From the NCBI GenBank assembly GCA_014529385.2, contig CM043944.1, positions 69,800,895-69,864,894 of the forward strand: a stretch of DNA of 64,000 bases, in the 5' to 3' direction. The translations under genes and the position numbers were made by a program. Each line of letters opens with the position of its first letter. Position 1 is the stretch's first letter. The DNA comes from Adiantum capillus-veneris. Its lineage: Eukaryota; Streptophyta; Polypodiopsida; Polypodiales; Pteridaceae. The notes under the pieces were generated by a model. The model worked only from the letters and a program-made list of their open reading frames with translations. It did not search any database and had not been told where the DNA came from. This document shows positions 43,281-55,180 of this stretch, one piece after another.

Positions 43281-44950
43281 TTATTCTGGTGGTTCTACAA
43301 TCTCATCTCCTCCTCGTATAAAGCTTACCATATAATAGGGTAAGACATCATAACCATCCTTATCACAAAATTTTGTCGTTGGGTTGTCTGTAATGGTACA
43401 AACATCCAATGTTGCTAGTATGTGTTCCCATTCTAGAGGTTCCAAGGCATCTTCAGGAAAAGGTTCCAGAATATAATCCTTGTCCTCAATAGCTCTTTCT
43501 AAGACGCATTCCTCTCTTTTTAAGCTCCCACAATGTGAAGCTCCGCACATCCATAGCTCTTTTTGTTGCCCTAACCATGCTGGGAGTTCCGACCTTGCTA
43601 ATGTAGCTGAATCAAACTCTTTCACTGGTGTCTGGTTCACATCTTTGTAACTATGGTCTTTCAGGTGTATTTTAGTTGTAGTCTCACCATGTCTGAGGTA
43701 TATGTGGTCTTAACCCCAATCCTGGACCATCTTTAATTCTCTCATGCATGGTCTTCCCAAGATGATCTCATAATTGTTCTTTTTGTCGAAATCGACTATT
43801 GCAAATGTATGCTCATACTCGATTCCGCACAAGGTGACAATTACTTTTTCTAAGAGTCCTAAAGGCTTCTCCATGAACTCGTCTGCCAATTTCAATTTCA
43901 TTTTGGTAGCTCTCAAAGCCGGTTGTTTCCATTTTTTTCAGATTGGGCCTTGGTGGCGATAGCGACTCCTGCTCCACTGTCTAGAATAGCTTTGGAAACT
44001 ACTCCTTGGAATTCTACTGGTAGCGTGGTGTTTCCATCTTCTCCCTCACAATACTCTCCAGCCTTGTTTAAAGGTACAGGACTAGTGTTTAGTTGAGGCC
44101 TATCCAATTCTCTGATCCCTTCCTGAAGCTTCGAGGTGGGGTCTTTCACTCCAAATTTTTCTAAGCATTTGCCTATTGTGGTCCACATGTTTGGTTGTAG
44201 CCTTAGGAGTTCAGCTAATGTGATTGTGCATGCCACAGGGGTGGACGATAACTCAATCAACCCTTGTGAATCCATCACTCTGCTAGACGAAAGTCTTTGA
44301 GATGGAATTTCTCTCACCTCAAACTTGGCTTCATACTCTCCTAGGTAAGAGGGTAGAGTTTTTAGTGAGTCTAGTTGGCTGTGCCCCGAACTAAGTGATC
44401 CATGGTCTCCCCCTTGTGAATGTATACCAAAGTTCATTTGTGATCTTGCCTCAAATTCATCAATAGGAGATAAGATCTCATTTTTCTCTTTTCTCGTGCT
44501 ATTCATTTGGTAACTCACCCTGTTGCCTTCGTTGGCATCACGGATTGGTTTCCACGGATCATCTAGACCATTACAATCCTTACCCATTTCTACCAATGTT
44601 TTAGGTTGGAACCCCTCACTTGCCTCATCTATTGTATTTGGCACTATGATAGGCTCTCCCCTAGACTCAGAGGCATTCGTGAGTCTCTCCTTCATTTCCA
44701 CTTGTTTCTCTAAAGTTGGTTTGATAGGGGTTGGAGCTGATACTTCATGCCAACTTGCAAGTTTACCAAGCGGGTTTTCTATCAACGATTGTGTTGTTTC
44801 AATCATTTTTCTACACATTTCCAACCTCTGTTTTTCTATTTCAGCATATGGATAAGTCATCCATCTTTGCTTTTGGGTTTGGTTGTTTTTTATTCTGGCT
44901 TTGTAGGCTTTTAAAAGTGCGTCTAACTGCTCATTTACCTTTTCTGCCAA
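43281..44950 (-). pseudogene. Protease region and pre-RT linker (element 2)
   Basis: Three consecutive frames cover it. 44950-43913 ends with the canonical retropepsin start KAILDSGAGVAIATK (DSG). 43916-43710 has the rest of the domain with YEIILGRPCMRELKMVQDW. 43640-43281 has the EPFPEDALEPLEWEHIL linker also seen in element A. The frame changes near 43915 within the protease, so it is inactive. Confidence 0.75.
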
Positions 44951-45219
44951 TACAGATCCTCCTGCCCTACACTTTTGGGTTCTTCTATTTCCTTGGGTGC
45001 TATGGTTGCCGCAGTGTGTGAGCTTAGGCTAGCTAGATCCTCTAACCGCTCTAATCTATCCTTGGTGTGTTTTAATTCCTCGGATAGAGCCGTTTGCTCT
45101 TATTCTCTCCTGGCTTTCATACGTGCCTTTCTAGCTTTCCAAGTGCTTCTATGATTCTTCACTTTTGAACTTGGGGCATCGGTTTTTGGCTCTTCAATTA
45201 TGGGTTCGTTCGTCATTCT

Positions 45220-47140
45220 TTATGCTTGGGCTCGTGTTACTGCTTGAATAGGTATTATTGTCTCGTTTTCTGACCCTCCACTGGAAGGTACTGCTTCCTG
45301 CATCTTCAAGGTAGTTTTTGCTCCTTTGCTCGGGTTCTTAGGGCAATCCAGAATCAAATGAGTAACTCCGCACTCGTGGCAATATACGTTGACTCTAATG
45401 ATTTCATCATGAGGACAGTCTCGTAGCCAATGGTCTCCACCACACTTGTAGCAGGGTCCCTTAAGCTGTTGAGGTGCTCCCTGAGCTCCTCTTTGTTGGT
45501 ATGCATGTCTCTGCCCACCCATGCCTCCATTGGCTATGAACAAAAATGTTCGTTCATCCAAGCTATATCTTCCTTCTCCTGCTACCTGTGCAGCTGTTGG
45601 TGATCCTGTACTTCCCATCATGCTCCATGGTTCTGGCATTGAGGGTTTTTCCAGTGGGTAATAGACAGTATTTGCAGCATATCCATTGGGATCTTCGTAA
45701 TATGCATGTATAAGCACCAAAGTCTTCTCTTCTAGTTCGGTTACTGTTGGTGTGTATCTTATGCCGACTGGTCATAATCCTGGTAGGGGTGGTTGTTGCC
45801 CCAATACTGGTTGTGATCTTTCTATACCTACAGGTCCTGGTAGGTTGTCTACTTGATACTTAGGCATCGGTGGAAGTTGAGGAGATGCTACCTGAGCTTC
45901 GAGAGCATAAAGTCGTTCTCTCACATACCCCTTGTTATAATAACATTCCTTCGTCCCATGGTTTGTCCATTTTTGTTCAATAGCACACCACTTTTGCTGT
46001 TTAGCCTGAGGTTTGGCGTACAAGTTAATCTTTTTTAGCACTTTCTCTACAAGCTGCTCATAGTTTACAGCTACTTCTCCTTTCGGTGCTGTCTTAGCAG
46101 ACTTGCTTCCACTTTGTTGTGAGGATGAATCGTCGTCATGATCCTTGAATTCACCCTCTTTGTAGACCGCACAATTGTCTACAAGGTAAAGAGCCTCCTT
46201 AGTTAACTCATTTAACGTCGTGCTCCTCTTCATATGTAAGTCCTTCTGGAGATCTGCATTCCTTAGTCCTTGAATAAATATAAGCATAAGTCTGGACTGA
46301 GTTTATAGTTCTTCCACAGGGCAGAACCTAACATATCTTTTTAGTCTTAGGGTTGCCTTTCTCACAGATTCCCCTTCTTTCTGTTTGAATTTATGGATTT
46401 GTGAGACTGTATTATGAGCTATCCCCTTTGTGAGAATTCCTCAATAAACTCGTCAAACACCTCCTCCATAGACTCAAAGTCTCTACGCTCCACAGAGTCA
46501 AACCAATAGCACCATCATCCTTTAGGGTTAGTCCAAACCCTGCAAATTGGGTAGGGAAGTCTAACACCTCTTCAGCTCTAATTATATGCACAAAGGCTGC
46601 TACATGATCTCTAGGATCTCTATTTCCCATGTATTTCTTGTTTATCCATTTTTGCACTTGAGAAGGTCTAATTCTACGATGGTCTACAAATCTCATCATT
46701 GGATCTGCTCGTCCCAATCTATATACCTCCTCTGGCCTTTGGTAGTAGGCAAGTTCCTCTCCCAGTGGTGCTCCTAAGCCGTAATTTCTGATGGTTCTTG
46801 CAAGAGATGGTTCATCTCTTCGAACTCGTTCTATGGGTGGTCTTCCAGGCTCTGTTGACCCGTGTGTTTTTGGCTTACTCTCACCTTGATACCGTGAATA
46901 GAGTGGTGGTTCTTGTAAATCCCTTAGCCCTCGTGCGGCTTGATAACCATCTCGATTTTGGTCTTGTTCTAATATTGCACTCTGTCGAAGCCATGCCTGC
47001 AATGATGGCTGAGTTGCAGTTTGGTTTTGGTTGTTGAACGTCTGTTGTCGGGTAGAATGAGGTCGCGTAGTAATCTTCTGAAAAGGGATTTGTCGAGTTG
47101 CTAGGGGTGTAGGTGGCTCTTGGCACTTCATCGGGGGCAT
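45220..47140 (-). pseudogene. Gag capsid and zinc knuckles (element 2)
   Basis: Segments in several frames: 47140-46412 (AYYQRPEEVYRLGRADPMMR, WINKKYMGNRDPRDHVAAF), 46287-45772 (MLIFIQGLRNADLQKDL; ALYLVDNCAVYK) and 45720-45220 with two knuckles, CYKCGGDHWLRDC and CHECGVTHLILDC, both with three residues between Cys2 and His. It packages the RNA in an intact element. At least two frame changes (near 46400 and 45750) disable it. Confidence 0.75.
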
Positions 47141-47903
47141 ATGTTGATGCTTCTCGAACTGTTACCTTTTCTACCTCGTCTGGGAGAATACGTTTGTATT
47201 CTCGCCCGTACCTATCAACGAAAACAATATCCTTCCCCATAGCAATTTCATAAGAGAATAAGTAAAGAACCTTGTCTTTGCTTAATTCATTTGGATAGGG
47301 TTCTTTGCAACGAAAGTAAGAGACTATTCCCTTGCTCTCATGCTTGTAAATCCCCACATTCTCATTATAAGTTGAGACCCTGGTTGTTTTCTTATCGTAC
47401 ATAAAAATAGCTCCAGGGCAATCAATGTTTGGTGGCAGTTCTTGAGTTTCTGAAACCATTTTTCCTTTTGCCACGTTATCTCCATATCTATTGTAATCCT
47501 CAGGGTTACTAACTATCAGATAGTGGTTCCCCTTTTCGTCTCGGAATCTATCTCCATCATCATAGACTCGAATTATCTTCAGTCTGTGAGCCGGCCTTTC
47601 TTCCATACAAATACACTTGCGTCCTTGATAGTCAGAATAAACTAGGGCTCCCCTCGAGTTTGTTCCTTCCAAGAAGATTACAGTGAACTTGGAATCGTTC
47701 AAAGGATTTAGGGAGGTGCTTCCTCCTGGCATTGGTCCGTCATAGGTGAAACCTCCTGGCTGTTGACTACCCATCATGAAGAAGGATTTATCGGATGAAG
47801 TGTCAGTATCACTACCCTCCTCAATAATCGGTGCTAGTGGATCTAGCCTTGCCTGAGTTACACTCTCCTTGGTGGACACTAAGCTACCCTGATCACCTAC
47901 CAA
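46881..47903 (-). CDS. Gag amino-terminal extension domain of unknown function (element 2)
   Basis: The frame from ATG 47903 encodes about 300 residues before the capsid, looking folded rather than low complexity: FTVIFLEGTNSRGALVYSD, GRKCICMEERPAHRLKIIRV, FRDEKGNHYLIVSNPEDYNR and VLYLFSYEIAMGKDIVFVDR. It has no zinc or enzyme motif I recognise. The element 1 gag start is different and low complexity. The frame overlaps the capsid frame at 47140-46881. Confidence 0.55.
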   Translation of the reverse strand: MVGDQGSLVSTKESVTQARLDPLAPIIEEGSDTDTSSDKSFFMMGSQQPGGFTYDGPMPGGSTSLNPLNDSKFTVIFLEGTNSRGALVYSDYQGRKCICMEERPAHRLKIIRVYDDGDRFRDEKGNHYLIVSNPEDYNRYGDNVAKGKMVSETQELPPNIDCPGAIFMYDKKTTRVSTYNENVGIYKHESKGIVSYFRCKEPYPNELSKDKVLYLFSYEIAMGKDIVFVDRYGREYKRILPDEVEKVTVREASTYAPDEVPRATYTPSNSTNPFSEDYYATSFYPTTDVQQPKPNCNSAIIAGMASTECNIRTRPKSRWLSSRTRAKGFTRTTTLFTVSR

Positions 47904-49751
47904 CTTTTGGTCTCTAAAAATGTGTCTTCCTTATCTTAAATTCATCAAACTTAGCAATGAAACTTAACACAAATCCAACCACTCACCTGGCAAAGGATCG
48001 GTTTCCGCACAAGTTCTTGCTTTTCCACTGAATATACGTGTACACAAGCGTTTAATTTCGGCAATCGAATCAAAGCATTTAACCGCTAGAGGTGATTTTA
48101 GTAATGATTGGTATAACTAGAGAGTTAATCTCAACCACTACTATATTTTATACACTTTTGATGTACTGGATTAGGTCTGCTAATCTAGAACTGTACTTCC
48201 CTCGGATGTTGGTCAATTTACATGAAAAGTCTTAATTCCGTCTTTGCTCCGTCAAAAGGTCAAACAAGGTCCAAATTCACTTCTGAAAGAAGTTCTGGAA
48301 CTCTTAAGTCAAATGGAACATCACTGTATAACCTCAGTCAAATTTTCTCTTCACTAAGCCCCAATAGACATCCTACAGGTAGGCTGTCTCCTGCTCTGTT
48401 TTGCCTGGATTTTTGCACTATGGATTCCCCTTAATGTGCTGACTCCACAGATGTTTTTACTTTTTGATTTGGACACCTATAAGCTGGTCAATGGATCAAA
48501 AATCTGATCCGATAGCCTGTTGTTGGTCTGATCAGTCAAATCAACTCCAATTTGGACCAAAATTGACTAGGAGGCTTGCCTCAGGCTATACAACACCCTG
48601 CTATGCCTACAATCAGCTTCTCGCTTCAATTTCATGCATTAGACATTCTACGCGTAGCATGTCTAATTGTTCAAAATGACTTCAAATGCAAAGCACAGAC
48701 TCCCCTTAAGGTGCTGATCACTTTGGTATGCTCAAATCTGGATTTGGAGTGCCAGATCACCCAAAACACATCCTACGCGTAGGATGTCTTTTTTGCCTGT
48801 TTGACCCCAGACTTGATCCACAGCTTCCCCTTGATGTCAGCAACCCAATGCTATGATTAGATTTTGGTTTGGATTTCAAAAGACCCCAATTTTAGCTGTT
48901 CTAGCCCTTTTCAGTCAAAAGTGCTAAAGTATGCTTAGAACCCAATTTTCTCACCCAAATGAGATGAAACCTTTCTCAGCCACTCAATATATCATGTAGA
49001 TCATGGTCATGCAGCCATCCTATGGTTTTGGTCTTAAAATAATGTCTTGGCACAATTTGGGTAGGATGTCTGGCAATTTTTGTCTATCTGGTCTTATCCT
49101 GTCAAGATATGGTCAAATTTCCACTTTCCAGGTGAAAATAGGGTAAAACCTACCTTCCGAATACACTTGTCAACTCAAAATTTCAGAATTTCCACCAAAT
49201 CACCCTATAGACATCCTACGCGTAGGATGTCTCCTGGCTTAAAATTTATTTTTTTCCTGACAAAAATGCTCCTGATGCTCTGCAGCTCTATCAGAAACAC
49301 TCACAGCAACTTTTGAACTTCACTTCAGCTTTCAAACACTCTTTTGCGTCTTTTACCTTGTGATGAACCTAACAGCAAGTATAACATGCATGAAGTGCTC
49401 TAGATCATAAATCATGATGTCTTACTTACCCTACTCCTACTCATCATGTGAAATGGTGATAATGGTGTTTTGGTTGCTTCCTGGCCTCTCCGGACTCTCA
49501 AGCTCTCCTTTCACCGCTTCTACCACTCCAGCTTCTACTCTCTACAACTCAACTAAGGCCTAAAACTATCTCAGTCTACCTAAGTCTACCTAAGTCGAAG
49601 GATCTAGGCCAGACACACGCTCCCTAGACTCCTCCTAAGACCTAGAGAGTCATCCACCCTCTGATCTTATCTAAATGTAAAACGATACTCTGGCAAGCCA
49701 AAGAATCCCTATCCTCAAGGACTAGTCTCGATCACCTACCTAGGGTTTTCG
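47904..49751 (-). other. Long 5' leader of element 2 with four palindromes
   Basis: No coding frame is supported. Palindromes of the 35621-36497 type occur at 48367-48388, 48642-48663, 48767-48788 and 49210-49231. The last is perfect; the others have one to three changes. They are 275, 125 and 443 bp apart, so not periodic here. Confidence 0.7.
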
Positions 49752-49769
49752 TCCCCGGCAGCGGCGCCA
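49752..49769 (-). other. Primer binding site for tRNA-Asp (element 2)
   Basis: TCCCCGGCAGCGGCGCCA on the plus strand, identical to the element 1 site, one base from the LTR start. Confidence 0.88.
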
Positions 49770-49770
49770 A

Positions 49771-50422
49771 TGTTGGCGGAAACGCCGCAACAGACGTCCG
49801 CACAGCGAGAACTCACCTAACAAGATTTGTCACCTAAGGACAAAGCTCGACCCACAGACACGTGGAAGCAAGTATAGGGTGTCGACCTACACTCAACCGA
49901 CTCTTGACTAATTCCTACAGAGGTCTTTACCTAATGTCTAAGCTACAGCCTTCAGGAGTGCATAAGAGGAGATTTCCTACAACGCTTTCTAGAGCCAAAT
50001 ACCCATCAAACGGTCTCGAAACGCCATAGAACTTGAAGGAGACCCTACTAACACCAATAGGTCGCTCTCCCTAAGGTCCATGAACCAAAATCCCAACCCG
50101 AAACACCTGTGCAAAATCATGTAGGATGTCTGGCCGAAATTTGCAGGTCATCGTTTCCAAAAACTAAAGTGCCTAATGTGTAGCTGTACTCAATGCGAAC
50201 GCATGGATATGCTGAAATGCAAAAACAGATAACGTATGCTCACCGAATCACCAGATGAAGCTCGTAGGTCGAGCTCACAAAACCCGGACCGTACGCGCGC
50301 AATGTAGATATTGGCATGTAGCTCTCGTCGAGGCAACACGTTGAACTTCTCCGCACTCGATTCCGACCACCGATGCGAGCGTAGCGTCAAGATGAATCTC
50401 TCACTCTCTCTCGTACACAGTA
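49771..50422 (-). repeat. Element 2 5' LTR, interrupted
   Basis: Starts TGTTGGCGG. It matches the 3' LTR up to TACACAGTA at 50414-50422, then unrelated sequence begins with TG. A 158-bp block (50087-50244) is absent from the 3' LTR and carries a half palindrome (GTAGGATGTC). Confidence 0.82.
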
Positions 50423-51840
50423 TGAAGGATACGTCCTATTTTCTTTAGTCATACACTCCATGTACAAGAAACTCCCTCCAATTCTAGGACGTTCATTAAA
50501 TGCAATTAAAAACAATTTATTCTTCAATCACGGTTGTTATGACATTGTGGTAAGAAGTTACTTGTAAGTGCACTTTTTGAATGGTTATTCCAAGTTTACA
50601 ATTGCTTTTACGACACTTATTTTCTAGAGAGAGAAAGTCAAAATTCTATTTTCTTAGAAGGCCTTCCAAATGACCTCCGAAATTTTCTAATTCTATGAAT
50701 TGTTCTTTGGAATTGTAGTTTTGTGCTTACCATAATATATATGTTATGTCTAATGATTGGGATTAGTCGTGTACAAATCCTCTTACGTCAAAAGAAAAGT
50801 TATAGTTTATAAGAGGTAATATGATGGGATCAGGTGAAAGAAGTATTTCATTGAGCCTTTCTGGGCCCCTCAGGTGAAAGAAGGATACTATGGGGAGAGA
50901 TGCACATATAGCAAGGAGAACAAAGATTTGTAGAGAGAATGAATTTCTAAGAGTGAGAGAGATAGGTTTGGTTAGAGAGGGAGATGAGATTACAGATATA
51001 TGTTGGATTACAGGTGAAAAAAAAAAACAACAAGAAATCAACAAAATATCAAAGTCGAACACATCTTACTTTACAAACCATTCGTGAATTATTCACCATT
51101 TTTTATGGAGAGAGAGAAGAGGGAAGAATTCAAGGCTTGATTGATGCACCAAGTTCAAGTCCTTCATTGATTAGAGCTTATCTTCCAAGGATAGCTTACA
51201 AGTTTGGCTAGTCTTCCTCTAGGAGTAACTGCAGGCTTAGGCTTATGTTTATGGCTAAGTACAATTAGGCATTACTACTCTCACTCCCTCATGAATTCAT
51301 CTCATGAATGGCTTGAATAAATTTCAAGGAATAAGAGGTACCCTTTTACAGAGGTGAAGGGAACCCCCAAGGGTTTACACAAGAAGAGAAGAGCCAGTGT
51401 GAACAAAAATTGGAAAAGTTTGAAATGAGTTGTCCCTGCATGACGTGGACAGACTGGCCATCCAGTATTTTGATCATATCTCTTCAATCATGGCTCTAAA
51501 TAAAAAAGTAAAAATATGGGCAAAAAATTAAGCTCATGAGCACATTTTATATACTTTTTCCAATTCAAATTGAAACCTTGTGTTAACAGATCATCAAAAT
51601 AGGGTACAGTTTTGGGCGCAAAAGTCTTCTTGTGGTCCCCTTAGCCTAGACTTTTATTTGATTCCAATGGACACCTCATGCCATATAAAAGCATGACATT
51701 GCTCCTTGAAAAAGTTTTGTAATCATGCTTGCAATAATGCATTAAATAGGTGTATCTTTGAAAATCATATCACCTAGTGTCCCACTAGGATTTGATTCCT
51801 TTCTAGTAGCTATTTAAAAGAAATATAAGAAAAATACATA

Positions 51841-51886
<46 letters not shown>

Positions 51887-52188
51887 ATTTATCCTACACA
51901 TAGGATCTAGCTAGGGTGTGAGATGATAATGAGATAGTAGAAATAAATAATCAATGCTTTTTGCCCCAAGTTAAAGAGGCGGAGCTATTGATGCTTTTTT
52001 CATAGTACTTTTTGACAATAAACTAAGAATATGTTACCCTTGAGATAAATAATACGATGAGATAGAAAGCTTATTATTATACTTATATATGCATATGTAC
52101 ATTATAGAAAATATAATTATGCATCTAAAAAGTTGCAAGATAGATCTTGTAGCATGCGCTCCCACTATGTACGTGTCACAGCACGACA
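50423..52188 (-). repeat. Probable 3' LTR of element 4
   Basis: It begins TGAAGG exactly where the element 2 LTR breaks off and ends CACGACA next to a polypurine tract, so TG...CA ends fit an LTR of about 1.77 kb. It includes an (AT)n tract at 51843-51882. The matching 5' LTR would be right of the window, so this is not confirmed. Confidence 0.45.
51843..51882. repeat. (AT)n microsatellite
   Basis: About 40 bp of AT repeat. Confidence 0.95.
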
Positions 52189-52205
52189 TCCACCCCCTCT
52201 AAACC
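52189..52205 (-). other. Polypurine tract of element 4
   Basis: Minus strand GGTTTAGAGGGGGTGGA next to the proposed LTR end. Confidence 0.6.
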
Positions 52206-52246
52206 TGCACATCCTCCGGTATGTGCCACATTCTCTCTTTGTAAGA

Positions 52247-53384
52247 TCAACCCTCCTGTACATATTCCTTGCTTTCTTCTTCATAGGATGATTCCAAAGT
52301 TTCATCTTCACTTTGATCTTCACCTGTGTTTTGCTCTTCCTCCTCATCAACATCTTCTGGATCATTGTCTCCTCTTCTCTTAAACATTTTGATCCTTTTT
52401 CCTACAATGGGAATCTTTACTTCTGTATCATCTAGTTCAGACAAGATATAAGTAGAATTTTTATGCACATGCTTTACAACATATGGTCCAAACCATCTTT
52501 TTGAGAACTTACGCATGACCGTGTGTTGGTTATCAAGGCTATTATCATACACTAAAGCCCAGTCACCTTTGTCAATTGCTTTGCTCCTGAGCCAATGTCG
52601 CTTATCAAAGTAGTCCTTGTTTTTCAACCTTGCATTTTTGAGTCATTCTTTTGCAGCTTCAATGTCTCCAGGTCTTCTCTCTAGTTGCCTTAATGCAAGG
52701 AGACCTTCCCTACTAAGCCCCTTTTGCCAAGGTAGTACATTCCATGTGGGTATTGTATCTTCAATCGACATCACTGGATTTTGACCATACATTAGCTCCA
52801 CAAGCATATAGCAAGCTACTAAGCTACGTGTTGTACGATCAGCCCACAAAGCATATGGTAACAGTTTTGGTCACTCACTAACTCTTCCTTCACAAGCTTG
52901 GCCAAAGCTTTGATGATAGGAGGATGTCCTCTTTTACTCTTTCCATTGCCTTCAGGGTTGTAAGTTGTATTAAGAGAAAGCTTGATTCCTAATCTGGAAA
53001 AGAACTCCCTTGCTTCCTCAGCATCCAGCTCACCTCTGTCTGCAGTGATCTTTCCCACATAACCATAACATCAAATCAGAAGGAATTTGCAAACAGCTTT
53101 CTTGGTCTTAGCTCTTAATTCTCTCCTTTCAACCTAGTTAGTTAGGTCCTCTCGTGCAAGAACTAAGTATCTCATAAAGGCATTGTGACTAGATTCGCAA
53201 CCCATTTATAGTGCATGGCTAGTGGATATGTAGGGTGCAATCCATCACAATGTCGAACATTTGAATACATTTGACAAGTTACACATGACTCTACAAATTG
53301 AGATACATCTTTATACATACCATTGCACCATTGTTTTCTTTCAACTTGGAGAAGGTTGCCCACACACTCCTGTGTCCAGCCCAT
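52247..53384 (-). pseudogene. Integrase remnant (element 4)
   Basis: Fragments in several frames: zinc-site part with QFVESCVTCQMYSNV, core end with LGIKLSLNTTYNPEGNGKSK (catalytic Glu region, where the Glu of NGxxE is Lys), LVACYMLVELMYGQNPV and a carboxyl part with DKGDWALVYDNSLDNQH and RWFGPYVVKHVHKNSTYIL. It ends in an acidic tail. The catalytic core is partly missing, so it is inactive. Confidence 0.7.
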
Positions 53385-54510
53385 AGACGCTCATCAAACT
53401 CTTGCATGAGCTTTACTTGAGTCTTTTTTTTACATATAACCCGTTGTGGTGTAGCACCCTTTTGTTTAGGATGCTTCCACAAATAATTATCCCTCAAAAA
53501 GTACCCATGTGCTTTCCTGCGTATCCTCCTGAATTCTTGTTCAGACCAATCATCCTGTTTTGCTAGAGTACTCAAATAACTTCCAATAAGAAGCCAATCA
53601 CCTTCATAAAGCTCTTTCAAGAACAATTCAAGTGAATTAGTCATGCAAACATTGTTACCTTTGACATGAGAGATAGAGTAGAACTTTGTGCCTACATCAT
53701 CTCCCTCGTCAATCATCTGTGACTCATCTTTATACCTTGCCCTTGATAGCATTTCTGCCACTGTATTGTCTTTAACTGCAATATGCTTAAACTCGGGATT
53801 TAAGGACTTAATGTAGGAAATCCACTCCAACATAGCAATGTTTGGCATTGAGCAGCTTGTAATCATCCCAAGAAGTGGTAAACAATCTGTTTCTACAACG
53901 ACACATGCACCAATTAGGTACTCTTTCCCATTTTTCAATGTTGTAACCATATCCCATAACTCTCTCTTTATCTGTGGATAGTTTCTTTGGCAAGCACTTA
54001 GTACCTTTGCTCCAAATCTTACCACATACATGTGTCCTTCTTCATCAATTTTCCCTATTGCCCCTCCAATTTCTGTAGGACTGGTGTCTACTATCACAAT
54101 TACTGACCTTTGACACTTATAGTCTACCTTTCTCAAAGTTGGTGCTGACGGGCGCAACTCTTTAGCTTTTTCATGGCTTTTACATGTGCTTCTGTCGATT
54201 TGAACTTTTGATTCTTTCTAAGAAACTGATAAAGAGGATCAGCTACATGTGCATAATGTGGAATCCAAATAACATAAAAGACACATGCTCCTAGAAACCT
54301 TCTAACCTTAGTCATGCTAGTGCATGTTTCTTTCATTCTTTCGATGGCATCTACCTTTGTTGGACAAGGTTTCCTACCATATGGCCCGCACATGTGCCCC
54401 ACAATGAGCACTTCATTGACACCAAACATAGAATTTTTCCCTGACAAAGTAAAATTCACTTCTTCCAGCCTAGACAAAATTTTATCACAATCATTAATGT
54501 GATTTACCAC
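53291..54510 (-). pseudogene. RT thumb and RNase H (element 4)
   Basis: The RT connection shows SMFGVNEVLIVGHMCGPYGR and MTKVRRFLGACVFYVIWIPH. RNase H follows with VIVDTSPTEIGGAIGKIDEE (Asp), QIKRELWDMVTTL (Glu) and VVVETDCLPLLGM (Asp). A frame change near 54140 separates the parts. Confidence 0.75.
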
Positions 54511-55151
54511 AAACCTGCGACATCCTTGAGATCCAAAGCTTCATCTTTTTCACTTTCTTCACATCCTTTGATAGGCAAATCATCAATGAAAGGCATTGTG
54601 ATTTGAGGAATAAAGTCACGTAAGACCTTATTCATCCCATTCATCATATGTGCAACCGAGTTGGTTGCTCCATGTGGCAAGGTACACATCCTTACCAGAC
54701 CCAAAGGTGTCCTCATGGTTGTCAAGTCTCTGCTTTCAATTGAAAGTTGGAATTGATCATACCCTGAGTAGAGATCCCCCATCGACTAGATTGCCCTCCC
54801 TGCAAATGCCTCTGCCAACTCATCCACAATCGGTCCTATACCTACATTTCTAATTGTCACTTTGTTCACTGGTTGCATATCTTGGATGAAGCGTAGAGCT
54901 CCATGTTTCTTCGAAACTGTGAACCACCTGTTTTAGTATGGAGCACAAGAAGGCTTCAAAATTCCCATTTTGATCTTCTCATTCAATAGCTTTACTAACT
55001 TGGGCAAATGAGCCTTTGGAACTAGAATAGGCCGCAAATTCCAAGGCACATGAGGTATTGTAAAAATTACCATAGGAGCTACAATAGAAGGATCAAGACA
55101 TCCTATCTCATGTGGCTCAAATGCAAAAGCCTTATCATGCTTTGAAAGCAT
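54504..55151 (-). pseudogene. Reverse transcriptase of the FIDD type (element 4)
   Basis: The finger region shows RPILVPKAHLPKLVKLLNEK and, after a TAA at 54933, RWFTVSKKHGALRFIQDMQP. After a TAG at 54786 the palm reads MGDLYSGYDQFQLSIESRDL, LPHGATNSVAHMMNGMNKVL and TMPFIDDLPIKG. The catalytic motif is FIDD where most plant gypsy elements have YMDD, FMDD or FLDD. This motif set is known to me mainly from fungal gypsy elements. Whether plants inherited or acquired it cannot be judged here. Confidence 0.8.
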
Positions 55152-55180
55152 TTTTTTGAAGCACTTTGTCTCCTCCTACG

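Larger units (their letters stand above)
31179..50422 (-). mobile_element. Element 2: giant Ty3/gypsy element with a third ORF, over 19 kb
   Basis: The left LTR is 31179-31944. The right LTR starts at 49771 and is cut at 50422, where another element begins. In transcription order: tRNA-Asp primer site, long leader with palindromes, gag with an unusual amino-terminal domain, protease, RT, RNase H, integrase, a second protease-like domain, a Gln/Thr/Asn-rich ORF, a non-coding stretch with palindromes, a long coiled-coil third ORF and a polypurine tract. It sits inside the transposase-like gene. Many stops and shifts show it is dead. The missing LTR end would lie right of 64000. Confidence 0.85.
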
